A stretch of DNA of 64,000 nucleotides. Origin: Allopusillimonas lactea (GTDB lineage: Bacteria; Pseudomonadota; Gammaproteobacteria; Burkholderiales; Burkholderiaceae_B). Under the pieces are notes generated by a model. It was not told where the DNA came from and searched no databases. It saw nothing but the letters and a program-made list of their open reading frames with translations. A program made the translations under genes and the position numbers. The stretch covers positions 186,001 to 250,000 of the forward strand of contig NZ_JAJJOZ010000005.1 in the NCBI RefSeq assembly GCF_021653995.1, written 5' to 3'. Positions 9,731 to 17,202 of this stretch are shown here, piece after piece (the stretch's first letter is position 1; each line of letters begins with the position of its first letter).

Positions 9731-10393
9731 TCAGGCCTTGCGTAGCGGCGGTTCGTCTGGTACGCCCAGCCGCGAGGCGATCAGCACAGCCTGGGTGCGA
9801 TTGGAGGCGCCCAACTTGCGCATGATTTGCGTCATATGGGCCTTGATAGTGGCTTCGGAAAGATTGAGGTCGTAGGCGATCTGCTTGTTGAGCTGGCCCG
9901 CGCAGACCATCTGGAGCACACGGAACTGCTGCGGTGTCAGCTCGCGCAGGCGGCCTGCCGCGGCCAGTTCGTCGGCATCCGCACCCGGGCATGATGCAGC
10001 GTCGATGCCCGAAGGCGTCCAGGTGTTGCCGTCCAGAATTTGCTGCAGTGCTTGGCCTAATACGCCAGCGTCGCACGATTTGGGGATGAAGCCCATGGCG
10101 CCGTGGTCCATGGCGCGACGCATGATGACCGGCTCTTCGTGTGCCGAGATGATAACGATGGGAAGCTCGGGATGGTGGGCTCGCAGATGTACAAGCGCAC
10201 TGAACCCGCGCGCGCCGGGCATATCGAGATCGAGCAGCAGCAGATCGGCGCCGGGATGCGCTTCGACCAGGTCAGACAAACGGTGAAACGCGTCGGCTTC
10301 GTGGATCACGGCCTGCGCAAACGTGCGCGAGACCACCCCGCGCAGCGCTTCGCGAAACAGAGGGTGGTCGTCGGCAATCAGCAGTTCAGTCAT
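9731..10393 (-). CDS. crbR: NarL/LuxR-type response regulator, CrbR-like
   Basis: A 220-residue two-domain regulator. The receiver domain (1-~120) shows the acidic pocket DD at residues 8-9, the phosphoacceptor Asp55 in LLLLDLDMPG, and a later conserved lysine in GFIPKSCD. The C-terminal LuxR/GerE helix-turn-helix reads LTPQQFRVLQMVCAGQLNKQIAYDLNLSEATIKAHMTQIMRKL. It starts 15 bases after the acs stop on the same strand, so it is probably read through from acs. The SLC5-type kinase is convergent just downstream. This context matches CrbR, which activates acetyl-CoA synthetase expression; autoregulation through the acs transcript is likely. Confidence 0.87.
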   Translation of the reverse strand: MTELLIADDHPLFREALRGVVSRTFAQAVIHEADAFHRLSDLVEAHPGADLLLLDLDMPGARGFSALVHLRAHHPELPIVIISAHEEPVIMRRAMDHGAMGFIPKSCDAGVLGQALQQILDGNTWTPSGIDAASCPGADADELAAAGRLRELTPQQFRVLQMVCAGQLNKQIAYDLNLSEATIKAHMTQIMRKLGASNRTQAVLIASRLGVPDEPPLRKA

Positions 10394-10408
10394 CGGCCGC
10401 TGTAAGTC

Positions 10409-12370
10409 TCATGAAAACACGTGGCGTTCCTGCAGCAACTGCTCGACTACGGCCGGATCGGCCAATGTACTGATGTCGCCCAGTTGCTCGGGCTGGTTTT
10501 CGGCGATTTTACGCAAAATACGTCGCATGATCTTGCCTGACCGCGTCTTGGGCAGGGCCGGCGCCCACTGAAGGTGGTCGGGCGTGGCGATGGGCCCGAT
10601 TTCTTTGCGGATATGCGCCAGTAGGTCCTTGCGCAAGTCTTCACTCGGCTGCACGCCGGCCACCAGGGTCACATACACATAAATACCCTGGCCCTTGAGG
10701 TCGTGCGCAAACCCGACAGCGGCGGCTTCGGCCACCTTGGGGTGCGACACCAGCGCGCTTTCGAGCTCTGCGGTGCCAATGCGGTGGCCGCTGACGTTGA
10801 TCACATCGTCCACACGCCCGGTGATCCAGTAATAACCGTCCTCGTCGCGGCGGCAGCCGTCGCCCGTGAAGTAGGCGCCGGGGTAGGTGCGGAAGTAGGT
10901 GTCAATGAAGCGCGCATGATCTCCGTAAATGGTGCGCGCCTGCCCTGGCCAGGAGTCGGTGATAACTAGGTTGCCTTGGCCCTCACCCTCGATCATCCGG
11001 CCGTCGGCATCGACCAGTGCCGGACGCACACCGAAGAAGGGCACGGTTGCCGAACCCGGTTTGGTGTCGATAGCGCCCGGCAGCGGCGCGATTAGAATGC
11101 CGCCGGTTTCTGTTTGCCACCAGGTGTCGACAATGGGCAGCCGGCCTTCACCGACCACATCGTGGTACCAGCGCCAGGCTTCGGGGTTGATGGGTTCACC
11201 CACGGTGCCCAACAGGCGCAGTGACGCGCGCGACGTGGCGTGCACCGGGCCATCTCCCTCGCGCATCAGCGCGCGGATGGCCGTGGGGGCGGTGTAGAAG
11301 ATGGTGACCTGATGGCGGTCGACCACGCGCCAGAAGCGCGAGGCGTCGGGGTAGCTGGGCACCCCTTCAAAAATGACGGTAGTGGCGCCGTTGGCCAGCG
11401 GGCCATACACAATATAGGTGTGGCCGGTAATCCAGCCCACATCGGCGGTGCACCAGAAAACGTCGTTCTCACGCAGATCGAAGATGGCTTGATGCGTATG
11501 GCTGGCATACACCAGATAGCCGCCTGTCGTGTGCACGACGCCCTTGGGCTTGCCTGTGCTGCCCGAGGTGTAGAGAATGAACAGTGGGTCTTCGGCATTC
11601 ATGCGCTCGGGCTCGCACGTTTCAGGCTGGCTTTCCATGGCTTTGTCCAGCCACAGGTCGCGCCCTGTCTTCATGTCGATCGCGGCGCCGGTGTGTGGCA
11701 GCACGAAGACGGTTTCCACGCAGTCTGTGCCGGGCAGTTGGAGCGCGGCGTCGACATTCGCCTTGAGCGGCACAGGGCGCCCCCCGCGCAGGCCCTCGTC
11801 AGCCGTGATGACAACCTTGGCACCGCAGTCGCGGATGCGGTCGGCCAGCGAGGTGGGCGAGAAGCCGCCGAATACCACGTTGTGCACGGCGCCGATGCGC
11901 GCGCAGGCCAGCAGGGCTACAGCGGCCTCGGGCACCATGGGCAGGTAAATGCTGACGCGGTCGCCCTTGCCAACGCCCGCCATGCGCAAAGCGTTGCCCA
12001 GCTTGCAGACGCGCTGGTGCAGCGCGCGGTAGCTGAGGGTGCGCGGCGGCGCTTCGGGGCTGTCGGCCTCCCACACAATAGCGGCCTTGTCGCCGCGGGT
12101 TTCCAGGTGGCGGTCCAGGCAATTGACGCTAACGTTCAGTTCGCCGTCGGCGTACCAGCGGATGCGGAAGTCATCGGGGTCAAAGCTGACGTCGCGAATC
12201 TCGGTGGGTGCGCGATACCAGGTCAGCCGTTCTGCGGCCTGTTTCCAGAACGCCTCGGGATCATCCAGCGATGCCTGGTACAACTGCTCATAAGCTTGGC
12301 GGTCCAGGGTGTCGGGGCTTGCGTAGCCTGCGGGAACGGGGTAGCGGTCGTCGATCTGTGTGGTTGTCAT
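10409..12370 (-). CDS. acs: Acetyl-CoA synthetase
   Basis: A 653-residue AMP-forming ligase of the usual Acs length. It makes acetyl-CoA from acetate, ATP and CoA through acetyl-AMP. The P-loop-like motif YTSGSTGKPKGVVHT lies near residue 265, the TWWQTETGG motif near 420, and the C-terminal lysine of RSGKIMRR near 610 is the one that Pat-type acetylases modify in known Acs proteins. An AGGAG site precedes the start. It follows actP and DUF485 on the same strand after a 131-bp gap and precedes the CrbR-like gene, forming an acetate uptake and activation unit. Confidence 0.97.
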   Translation of the reverse strand: MTTTQIDDRYPVPAGYASPDTLDRQAYEQLYQASLDDPEAFWKQAAERLTWYRAPTEIRDVSFDPDDFRIRWYADGELNVSVNCLDRHLETRGDKAAIVWEADSPEAPPRTLSYRALHQRVCKLGNALRMAGVGKGDRVSIYLPMVPEAAVALLACARIGAVHNVVFGGFSPTSLADRIRDCGAKVVITADEGLRGGRPVPLKANVDAALQLPGTDCVETVFVLPHTGAAIDMKTGRDLWLDKAMESQPETCEPERMNAEDPLFILYTSGSTGKPKGVVHTTGGYLVYASHTHQAIFDLRENDVFWCTADVGWITGHTYIVYGPLANGATTVIFEGVPSYPDASRFWRVVDRHQVTIFYTAPTAIRALMREGDGPVHATSRASLRLLGTVGEPINPEAWRWYHDVVGEGRLPIVDTWWQTETGGILIAPLPGAIDTKPGSATVPFFGVRPALVDADGRMIEGEGQGNLVITDSWPGQARTIYGDHARFIDTYFRTYPGAYFTGDGCRRDEDGYYWITGRVDDVINVSGHRIGTAELESALVSHPKVAEAAAVGFAHDLKGQGIYVYVTLVAGVQPSEDLRKDLLAHIRKEIGPIATPDHLQWAPALPKTRSGKIMRRILRKIAENQPEQLGDISTLADPAVVEQLLQERHVFS

Positions 12371-12501
12371 GGTGAGAATGTCTCCTGTGACTGTGCGGTG
12401 TATCAGTGCGTTGGCGGTGTGCGGCGGTTGGCGTTCGAATGGTCAGCAGGCCGCGGTGCCACAGCCGCGGCAGGAGCGCCGCGGCATCGGTTTTTGCGCG
12501 A

Positions 12502-14172
12502 TCAGTGCTGCAGTGCGGCCGATGCGCCCAGGCCGGTTTCGCTGCGCACCGTCAGGGCATCGAACGCCAGGCGCTCGCGTTCGGCCTGCTTGCTGCGATC
12601 CAGCGTCGAGAACAGCCAGATGGCAAAGAAAGCCAGCGGTATGGAGAAAATGCCTGGATTTGGGAAGGGCACGATAGGTGTTGAAAAGCCCAGCACATCA
12701 ACCCAGACCGTTTTGCTCAGCACCACCCACAGCGTTGCCGTGGCCAGGCCGAGGAAGCCGCCTATCGTAGCGCCGCGCGTGGTGCAGCCCCGCCAGGAGA
12801 TGGACAGCACAAGCACCGGGAAGTTGGCGCTGGCGGCGATGGCGAAGGCCAGGCCCACCATAAAGGCCACGTTCTGGTTCTCGAACAGGATGCCCAGCAG
12901 GATGGCCAGAATGCCCAGCATGATCGTGGACAGCCGCGAGATGCGCATCTGTTCACGCTCTGTGGCGCGGCCCCGGGCAATCACGTTGGCGTACAAGTCG
13001 TGCGAGATGGCTGCCGCACCCGCCAGGGCAAGGCCGGCCACGACGGCGACAATGGTGGCGAAGGTCACCGCAGCCAGGAAACCCAGCAGCAGGCTGCCGC
13101 CCACGGCATTGGATAGGTGCACTGCAACCATGTTGGTGCCGCCGATCAGGCCGTGAATCAAGTCGATCTTGCCGTCGGGGCCAGCCTGGAAGTACTCGGG
13201 GTGGCGCACCAGCAGAGCAACCGCACCGAAGCCGATGATGAAGGTGAGCAGGTAGAAGTAGCCAATGAAGCTGCTGGCATAGATCACGGACTTGCGGGCT
13301 TCTTTGGCGTTGGCGACCGTGAAGAAGCGCATCAGGATGTGTGGCAGCCCGGCGGTGCCGAAGGCCAGGCCGATGCCTAGTGACAGCGCATTGAGCGGGT
13401 TGCTGCTGACTTGCGAGCCGGGCGCGAGAATGTTGGCGCCAGTGGGGTGCACCCGTACAGCTTCGGCCAGCATTTCATTGGGGCTGAACTTGAACAGCGC
13501 CAGCACCAGGAAAGCCATGAGTGTGGCGCCGAACAGCATGAGCACGGCCTTGATGATCTGCACCCAGGTGGTGGCTGTCATCCCGCCGAAGGTGACGTAG
13601 ATCATCATCAGCGAACCAACGATGATGACCGCCACGTTGTAATTGAGGCCGAACAGCAGCACGATGAGCTTGCCGGCGCCCACCATCTGCGCGATCAGGT
13701 ACAACGCGATGATGAGCAGGGACGCGCTGGCGGCCAGGATACGCATGGGCGTTTGCCGCAGGCGGTATGACGTAACGTCGGCGAAGTTGTAGCGGCCCAG
13801 GTTGCGCAGACGCTCTGCAATGAGGAACATTACCACTGGCCAGCCGAACAGGAAGCCGATGGCGTAGATCATGCCGTCGAAGCCGCTGACGTAGACCATG
13901 CCGGCGATGCCCAGGAAGGACGCCGCCGAGAGATAATCGCCGGCAATGGCAAGGCCGTTCTGAAAGCCCGTGATGCCGCCGCCGGCTGTGTAGAAATCGG
14001 CCGTGGTGCGTGTGCGGCGCGCAGCCCAGTATGTAATACCCATGGTGCCTGCGATGAAGACCAGGAACATCACGATGGCGGGGAAATTGGCCTGCCCGGT
14101 GGCTGCGAAAGCGGGCGACGAGAAGCCGGCCAGCAGCGCGGCACCCGCCAGGAAAGAGCGTGCGCGGATCAT
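12502..14172 (-). CDS. actP: Cation/acetate symporter
   Basis: A 556-residue SLC5-family transporter with an N-terminal signal-like segment (SFLAGAALLAGFSSPAFAA), as in E. coli ActP, followed by about 13 hydrophobic helices. Family motifs include a TADFYTAGGGITGFQNGLAIAGDYLSAA-type first-helix region. It takes up acetate and other short carboxylates with Na+ or H+. Its start overlaps the DUF485 stop by four bases (ATGA), so the two are translationally coupled, and acs follows. The relatedness of its fold to the sensor part of the CrbS-like kinase is typical of these systems. Confidence 0.95.
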   Translation of the reverse strand: MIRARSFLAGAALLAGFSSPAFAATGQANFPAIVMFLVFIAGTMGITYWAARRTRTTADFYTAGGGITGFQNGLAIAGDYLSAASFLGIAGMVYVSGFDGMIYAIGFLFGWPVVMFLIAERLRNLGRYNFADVTSYRLRQTPMRILAASASLLIIALYLIAQMVGAGKLIVLLFGLNYNVAVIIVGSLMMIYVTFGGMTATTWVQIIKAVLMLFGATLMAFLVLALFKFSPNEMLAEAVRVHPTGANILAPGSQVSSNPLNALSLGIGLAFGTAGLPHILMRFFTVANAKEARKSVIYASSFIGYFYLLTFIIGFGAVALLVRHPEYFQAGPDGKIDLIHGLIGGTNMVAVHLSNAVGGSLLLGFLAAVTFATIVAVVAGLALAGAAAISHDLYANVIARGRATEREQMRISRLSTIMLGILAILLGILFENQNVAFMVGLAFAIAASANFPVLVLSISWRGCTTRGATIGGFLGLATATLWVVLSKTVWVDVLGFSTPIVPFPNPGIFSIPLAFFAIWLFSTLDRSKQAERERLAFDALTVRSETGLGASAALQH

Positions 14173-14489
14173 TTCGCTTTCCTTACGATGGCTTCGAGTA
14201 GCGGATCGAAGGTTTTATTGGAAAGGTGCACGTAGGCGGCAACCAGGATGACGGCGCTGATGGTGACCAGCGTGCCGGTGGCAAGGCCGGTGCTGATGCT
14301 CATGCCTGGAGCGATGGGGCGAGCGAAGAGACCGGGGTCGAAGGCAAGTGTGAGGATGAACCCCGAATAGATGACAAGCGTAGTAAGAAAAAAGCCGAGG
14401 CTGGCGCGGTTGCGTGTTTTTACCAAGCGTTGGTATTCGGGCAAGCGCAATACGGCTTGCACGACGCGGTCGTGGTCGCTGGATGGCAT
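14169..14489 (-). CDS. DUF485 membrane protein, YjcH-like
   Basis: A 106-residue protein with two membrane helices (about residues 30-52 and 66-88), matching the DUF485 family to which E. coli YjcH belongs. Members are nearly always encoded directly before actP, and the biochemical role is not established; an accessory role in symporter assembly or activity is a reasonable guess. The four-base overlap with actP shows cotranslation. This is the first gene of the DUF485-actP-acs-crbR run, so the operon promoter should lie in 14490-14851, although I could not pick out a convincing pair of hexamers there. Confidence 0.92.
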   Translation of the reverse strand: MPSSDHDRVVQAVLRLPEYQRLVKTRNRASLGFFLTTLVIYSGFILTLAFDPGLFARPIAPGMSISTGLATGTLVTISAVILVAAYVHLSNKTFDPLLEAIVRKAK

Positions 14490-14851
14490 GGTCTGTCTCC
14501 GGATTTATAGGGATTATCTGCCTTGCCGCCAGTGCCCCGGCATGGGCTGTGGCCGGGATATGCCTGCCGCTGTTTCGGAGGGAAGCGGAAACCGCGGAGC
14601 CGCTGTGCGACTGGAGGTGGCGAGACAAATATAGACCTGTGCCCTAGTGATGCATACGCGACTTTGGTCGAAGCCTGAAGCTGGCTCCTAGGGCGCTTAC
14701 GCTGAATGTGCGGGTTTGTACGGAGACGTGCGGTGGCGATGACCGCGGGGATGGGAGAAGGGAGAAGGTTCGCGACCGGGCGAACGTCTGAACTTGGAAC
14801 GCGCTTGTGGCGGGGGCGTACCAGACGCGGCCCGGCATTCCTGCCGAGCCG
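14490..14851. other. Intergenic region upstream of the acetate operon
   Basis: About 360 bp without a supportable gene. It must contain the promoter of the DUF485-actP-acs operon. A TATAAA-like hexamer on the minus strand near 14505-14510 could be a -10 element but has no matching -35. I see no clear sigma-54 site. It runs into the 19-bp repeat array that starts at 14852. Confidence 0.5.
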
Positions 14852-14984
14852 TATGTCGTTTACTGCACCATATACCGTTAACGAGGCGGTGTGCCGTTTA
14901 TGGGGCCCGATTACACGGTCGTATACCGTTTACCGGGCCATATGCCGAAATGCCGCGTATCCGGCTATACGGTTTATCGGGCCA
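14852..14984. repeat. Degenerate 19-bp direct repeat array, 133 bp = 7 x 19
   Basis: Six recognisable 19-base units occur at 14852, 14871, 14890, 14922, 14941 and 14966. The best pair is 14922 (TATACCGTTTACCGGGCCA) and 14966 (TATACGGTTTATCGGGCCA), with 17 of 19 identical. The units at 14852, 14871 and 14890 are contiguous. The two gaps (13 and 6 bases) add up to 19, so the block is exactly seven periods long. The period is not a multiple of three, which argues against a coding repeat. The last unit reaches into the final codons of the sulfurtransferase gene (minus strand, ends 14974). Confidence 0.75.
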
Positions 14985-15510
14985 GGGAGCGCCGGTTCCA
15001 CGGTGCCTTCATCAGCAGGCGCGCCATGCCGCAGAAGCCTGACAAGCCCGCAAGAATCAGCCCCCCACCGACAAAGGCGGGCACGGCCAGGAACCATGGC
15101 GACACCAGTACACCCAGCACCGTGCCGCCCAATGCCAGGCTGCCGGCGGCAATTTGCACTTGGCGTTGCAGTTCCATCGGCTGGGACGCGTCCTGCTCGA
15201 TAGGCAAGCCGGCCTTCTTCCAGGCGTCCAGGCCGCCTTCGAGTACATAGGCCTCGCAGCCAGCCCGTGATGCGAGCGTTGCTGCGTTAAGGCGTGTACG
15301 GTTCCCGGATCGGCAATGAAAAATGACCGCAGTGGCGTCGGTGGAGCCCAACCCTTGGCGGGCCAAATCTTCCATGGGTAGATTGCGCGCCTGCGGGATA
15401 TGCTCGCGCAGGAATTCATCGCGGCTGCGGATATCGACCAGTATGGCGCCCGCGGCCAGTCGTTGACGGGCGGCTTCAGGTGTAAGTGTGTTCACGTTCA
15501 TGGCATGCAT
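14974..15510 (-). CDS. Rhodanese-like sulfurtransferase with DUF2892 membrane domain, YgaP-like
   Basis: A 178-residue protein. Residues ~8-105 are a single rhodanese domain with the active-site loop FHCRSGNRT, where the cysteine would carry the persulfide. Residues ~115-170 are a DUF2892 segment with two membrane helices. This is the architecture of E. coli YgaP, a membrane sulfurtransferase. An ArsR repressor gene lies upstream on the same strand, as in ygaV-ygaP and BigR-controlled sulfide/persulfide operons, so a role in persulfide or sulfide handling is likely. Starts at 15510 and 15501 are both possible. The gene is bracketed by two different short repeat arrays. Confidence 0.9.
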   Translation of the reverse strand: MHAMNVNTLTPEAARQRLAAGAILVDIRSRDEFLREHIPQARNLPMEDLARQGLGSTDATAVIFHCRSGNRTRLNAATLASRAGCEAYVLEGGLDAWKKAGLPIEQDASQPMELQRQVQIAAGSLALGGTVLGVLVSPWFLAVPAFVGGGLILAGLSGFCGMARLLMKAPWNRRSLAR

Positions 15511-15610
15511 CCTTTTGCGCGGCCCCGTATTGTGCGTTTGTGTGCGGGTGGCGGCACCACCTACCCAAACCGCAGTCGTGATAACAGACAGACCGAGTTA
15601 AACCAATTAC

Positions 15611-15626
15611 ATTAGTTTAATCTAAT
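15611..15626. promoter_or_regulatory. A+T-rich palindrome, candidate ArsR/BigR-type operator
   Basis: ATTAG-TTTAAT-CTAAT has perfect 5-base arms and a nearly symmetric centre, in a markedly A+T-rich stretch about 100 bp upstream of the sulfurtransferase gene. Operators of BigR/YgaV-type ArsR proteins are A+T-rich imperfect palindromes over the promoter, and the ArsR gene is adjacent. A TATATT hexamer on the minus strand (15624-15629) overlaps it, which would suit repression. Confidence 0.55.
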
Positions 15627-15670
15627 ATAATCGAAAAAGAAACAGCTAGCGAAAAATATCGCACGACCGT

Positions 15671-15716
15671 GGGTATCTCAGGAAGCAGGGTATCTCAGGA
15701 CGGCGGGTATCTCAGG
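15671..15716. repeat. Three tandem 17-bp direct repeats with a 12-bp invariant core
   Basis: GGGTATCTCAGG occurs at 15671, 15688 and 15705, exactly 17 bases apart, with 5 variable bases between copies. The block lies between the ArsR stop (15782) and the A+T-rich palindrome (15611-15626). It could be a reiterated protein-binding site or a small slippage array. No coding role is apparent. Confidence 0.8.
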
Positions 15717-15781
15717 CCTGTGCTGAATCGGGTGCGTGCGCAGGCCGGGACTACGTGGGGGGAGTATGCGTCCCGGCAGCC

Positions 15782-16093
15782 TCAGGGACAGTAGATCTGT
15801 TTGAGTGTGGCAACCAGGATTTCGACATCGGGGTTGTCGATACGATAATGCAGGGTTTGCGCCTCGCGCCGATACGTGACCAAGCCTTCCTCGCGCATCT
15901 TGGCCAGATGCTGTGACAGCGCCGATTGGCTCAAGGGCACATGCTCGAGCAGGGCGCCCACAGTCATTTCTCTGTGCTCGATCAGCAGGCACAACACCAA
16001 CAGGCGGTGCTCATTGCCGACCATGCGCAGCAGCGCGGCGGCCTTGGCCGCGCCTTGCTCGAGGAATTGGCGATCTTGCGTGCTTAACGGCAT
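15782..16093 (-). CDS. ArsR-family winged-helix repressor, YgaV/BigR-like
   Basis: A 103-residue protein when started at ATG 16093; a longer frame reaches back to 16213, but its extra 40 residues are Arg/Pro-rich and unlike the family. The core shows the ArsR fold: LLRMVGNEHRLLVLCLLIEHREMTVGALL, then the recognition helix LSQSALSQHLAKMREEGLVTYRREAQT and the wing. The only cysteines are in LVLCLL and at the C-terminus (IYCP). That spacing fits a redox or persulfide sensor of the BigR/SqrR/YgaV type, which use two distant cysteines, better than a CxC metal sensor. The rhodanese gene downstream supports this. Confidence 0.88.
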   Translation of the reverse strand: MPLSTQDRQFLEQGAAKAAALLRMVGNEHRLLVLCLLIEHREMTVGALLEHVPLSQSALSQHLAKMREEGLVTYRREAQTLHYRIDNPDVEILVATLKQIYCP

Positions 16094-16278
16094 GTATGTG
16101 CAGGCGACGTGTCGATGCGCATGAGGGGCTCGTGGCGGCCTGGGTGCGCGGTTGCGATAAGGCATGAATCGCGGATAGTGTACTGCGATTGCGCCGATGG
16201 CTTCGCGCAGCATTGCCGATGCTCCCCAAGCCCCGCAAGAATGACTACAATTCCCAGCCAGTATCCAATAAGCCGCGC

Positions 16279-17139
16279 ATGATTCTCATACAGTACATTC
16301 TTCCCAAACATTTGCTCACCCGGTGCGCCGGGCGGCTTGCCCGCTGGCGCGGGGGGCGCGTCACCACGACGATGGTGCGCGCATTCATCCGCCGATACGG
16401 GGTCGACATGAGCGAAGCGGCCAATTCAGATCCTGCCAGCTACGCCAGTTTCAATGACTTTTTTGGACGGGCCCTGCGCGCAGGTGCGCGGCCCATGGCG
16501 GCCACCGCGCTGGTGTGCCCGGTAGACGGCACGGTGAGCCAGGCGGGCCCAATCCACGATGGCCGCATCCTGCAGGCCAAGGGGCATACCTACAGCGCGG
16601 CAGAGCTGCTCGGCGGCGACGCAGCCCGCGCGGCACCTTTTCTCGGCGGGCGCTTTGCAACGCTGTATCTGTCTCCGCGCGACTACCATCGCATTCACAT
16701 GCCCTGTGATGGCTCGCTGGTGTCCATGACCTACGTACCCGGCGATCTCTTTTCGGTCAATCCCGAAACTGTCGACGCCGTGCCGGGCCTGTTTGCGCGC
16801 AACGAACGCGTGGTCTGCATGTTCGAAGGCCCGTCGGGCCCATTTGCCCTTGTGCTGGTCGGCGCCACAATTGTCGGCAGCATGATCACCACCTGGCATG
16901 GTGTGGTCAACGGCCAACGCCCGGGCGGGCGAGGCTATGCGCCGCAAACCTGGCACTACAAGCAAGGCGAATGCGTGCTGTGCAAGGGCGAAGAAATGGG
17001 CCGCTTTCTGCTGGGCTCCACGGTGGTTCTGTTGTTTCCGCCAGGGGCGGAAGACGATATGGCCTTTCCTGAAGGCTGGGCCAAGCCCGGCCGCCAGGTG
17101 CGGCAGGGTGAGGCGATGTCGGCGGCGTTACCAGGCTGA
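16279..17139 (+). CDS. psd: Phosphatidylserine decarboxylase proenzyme
   Basis: A 286-residue protein, the usual length for the family. The autocleavage motif LGST places the pyruvoyl-forming residue at Ser247, giving a long beta chain and a short alpha chain. Conserved YLSPRDYHRIHMPCDG, near 135, is the family's catalytic histidine region. The enzyme makes phosphatidylethanolamine from phosphatidylserine at the inner membrane. I chose ATG 16279 (MILIQYILPKHLL), which matches the normal N-terminus, over a longer frame from 16189. It is divergent from the ArsR gene and convergent with the sigma-54 activator. Confidence 0.96.
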   Translation: MILIQYILPKHLLTRCAGRLARWRGGRVTTTMVRAFIRRYGVDMSEAANSDPASYASFNDFFGRALRAGARPMAATALVCPVDGTVSQAGPIHDGRILQAKGHTYSAAELLGGDAARAAPFLGGRFATLYLSPRDYHRIHMPCDGSLVSMTYVPGDLFSVNPETVDAVPGLFARNERVVCMFEGPSGPFALVLVGATIVGSMITTWHGVVNGQRPGGRGYAPQTWHYKQGECVLCKGEEMGRFLLGSTVVLLFPPGAEDDMAFPEGWAKPGRQVRQGEAMSAALPG

Positions 17140-17202
17140 GCCTGTCTTTGCTCAATACGCTGCGAGCCGCTTTCTGTGCCGCGGTTTCGATGGGTGAATT
17201 CT

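Noticed and set aside
11240..13156. 638-codon plus-strand frame across acs and actP
   Set aside because: It spans two well-supported minus-strand genes and their gap. Its composition is that of a shadow frame.
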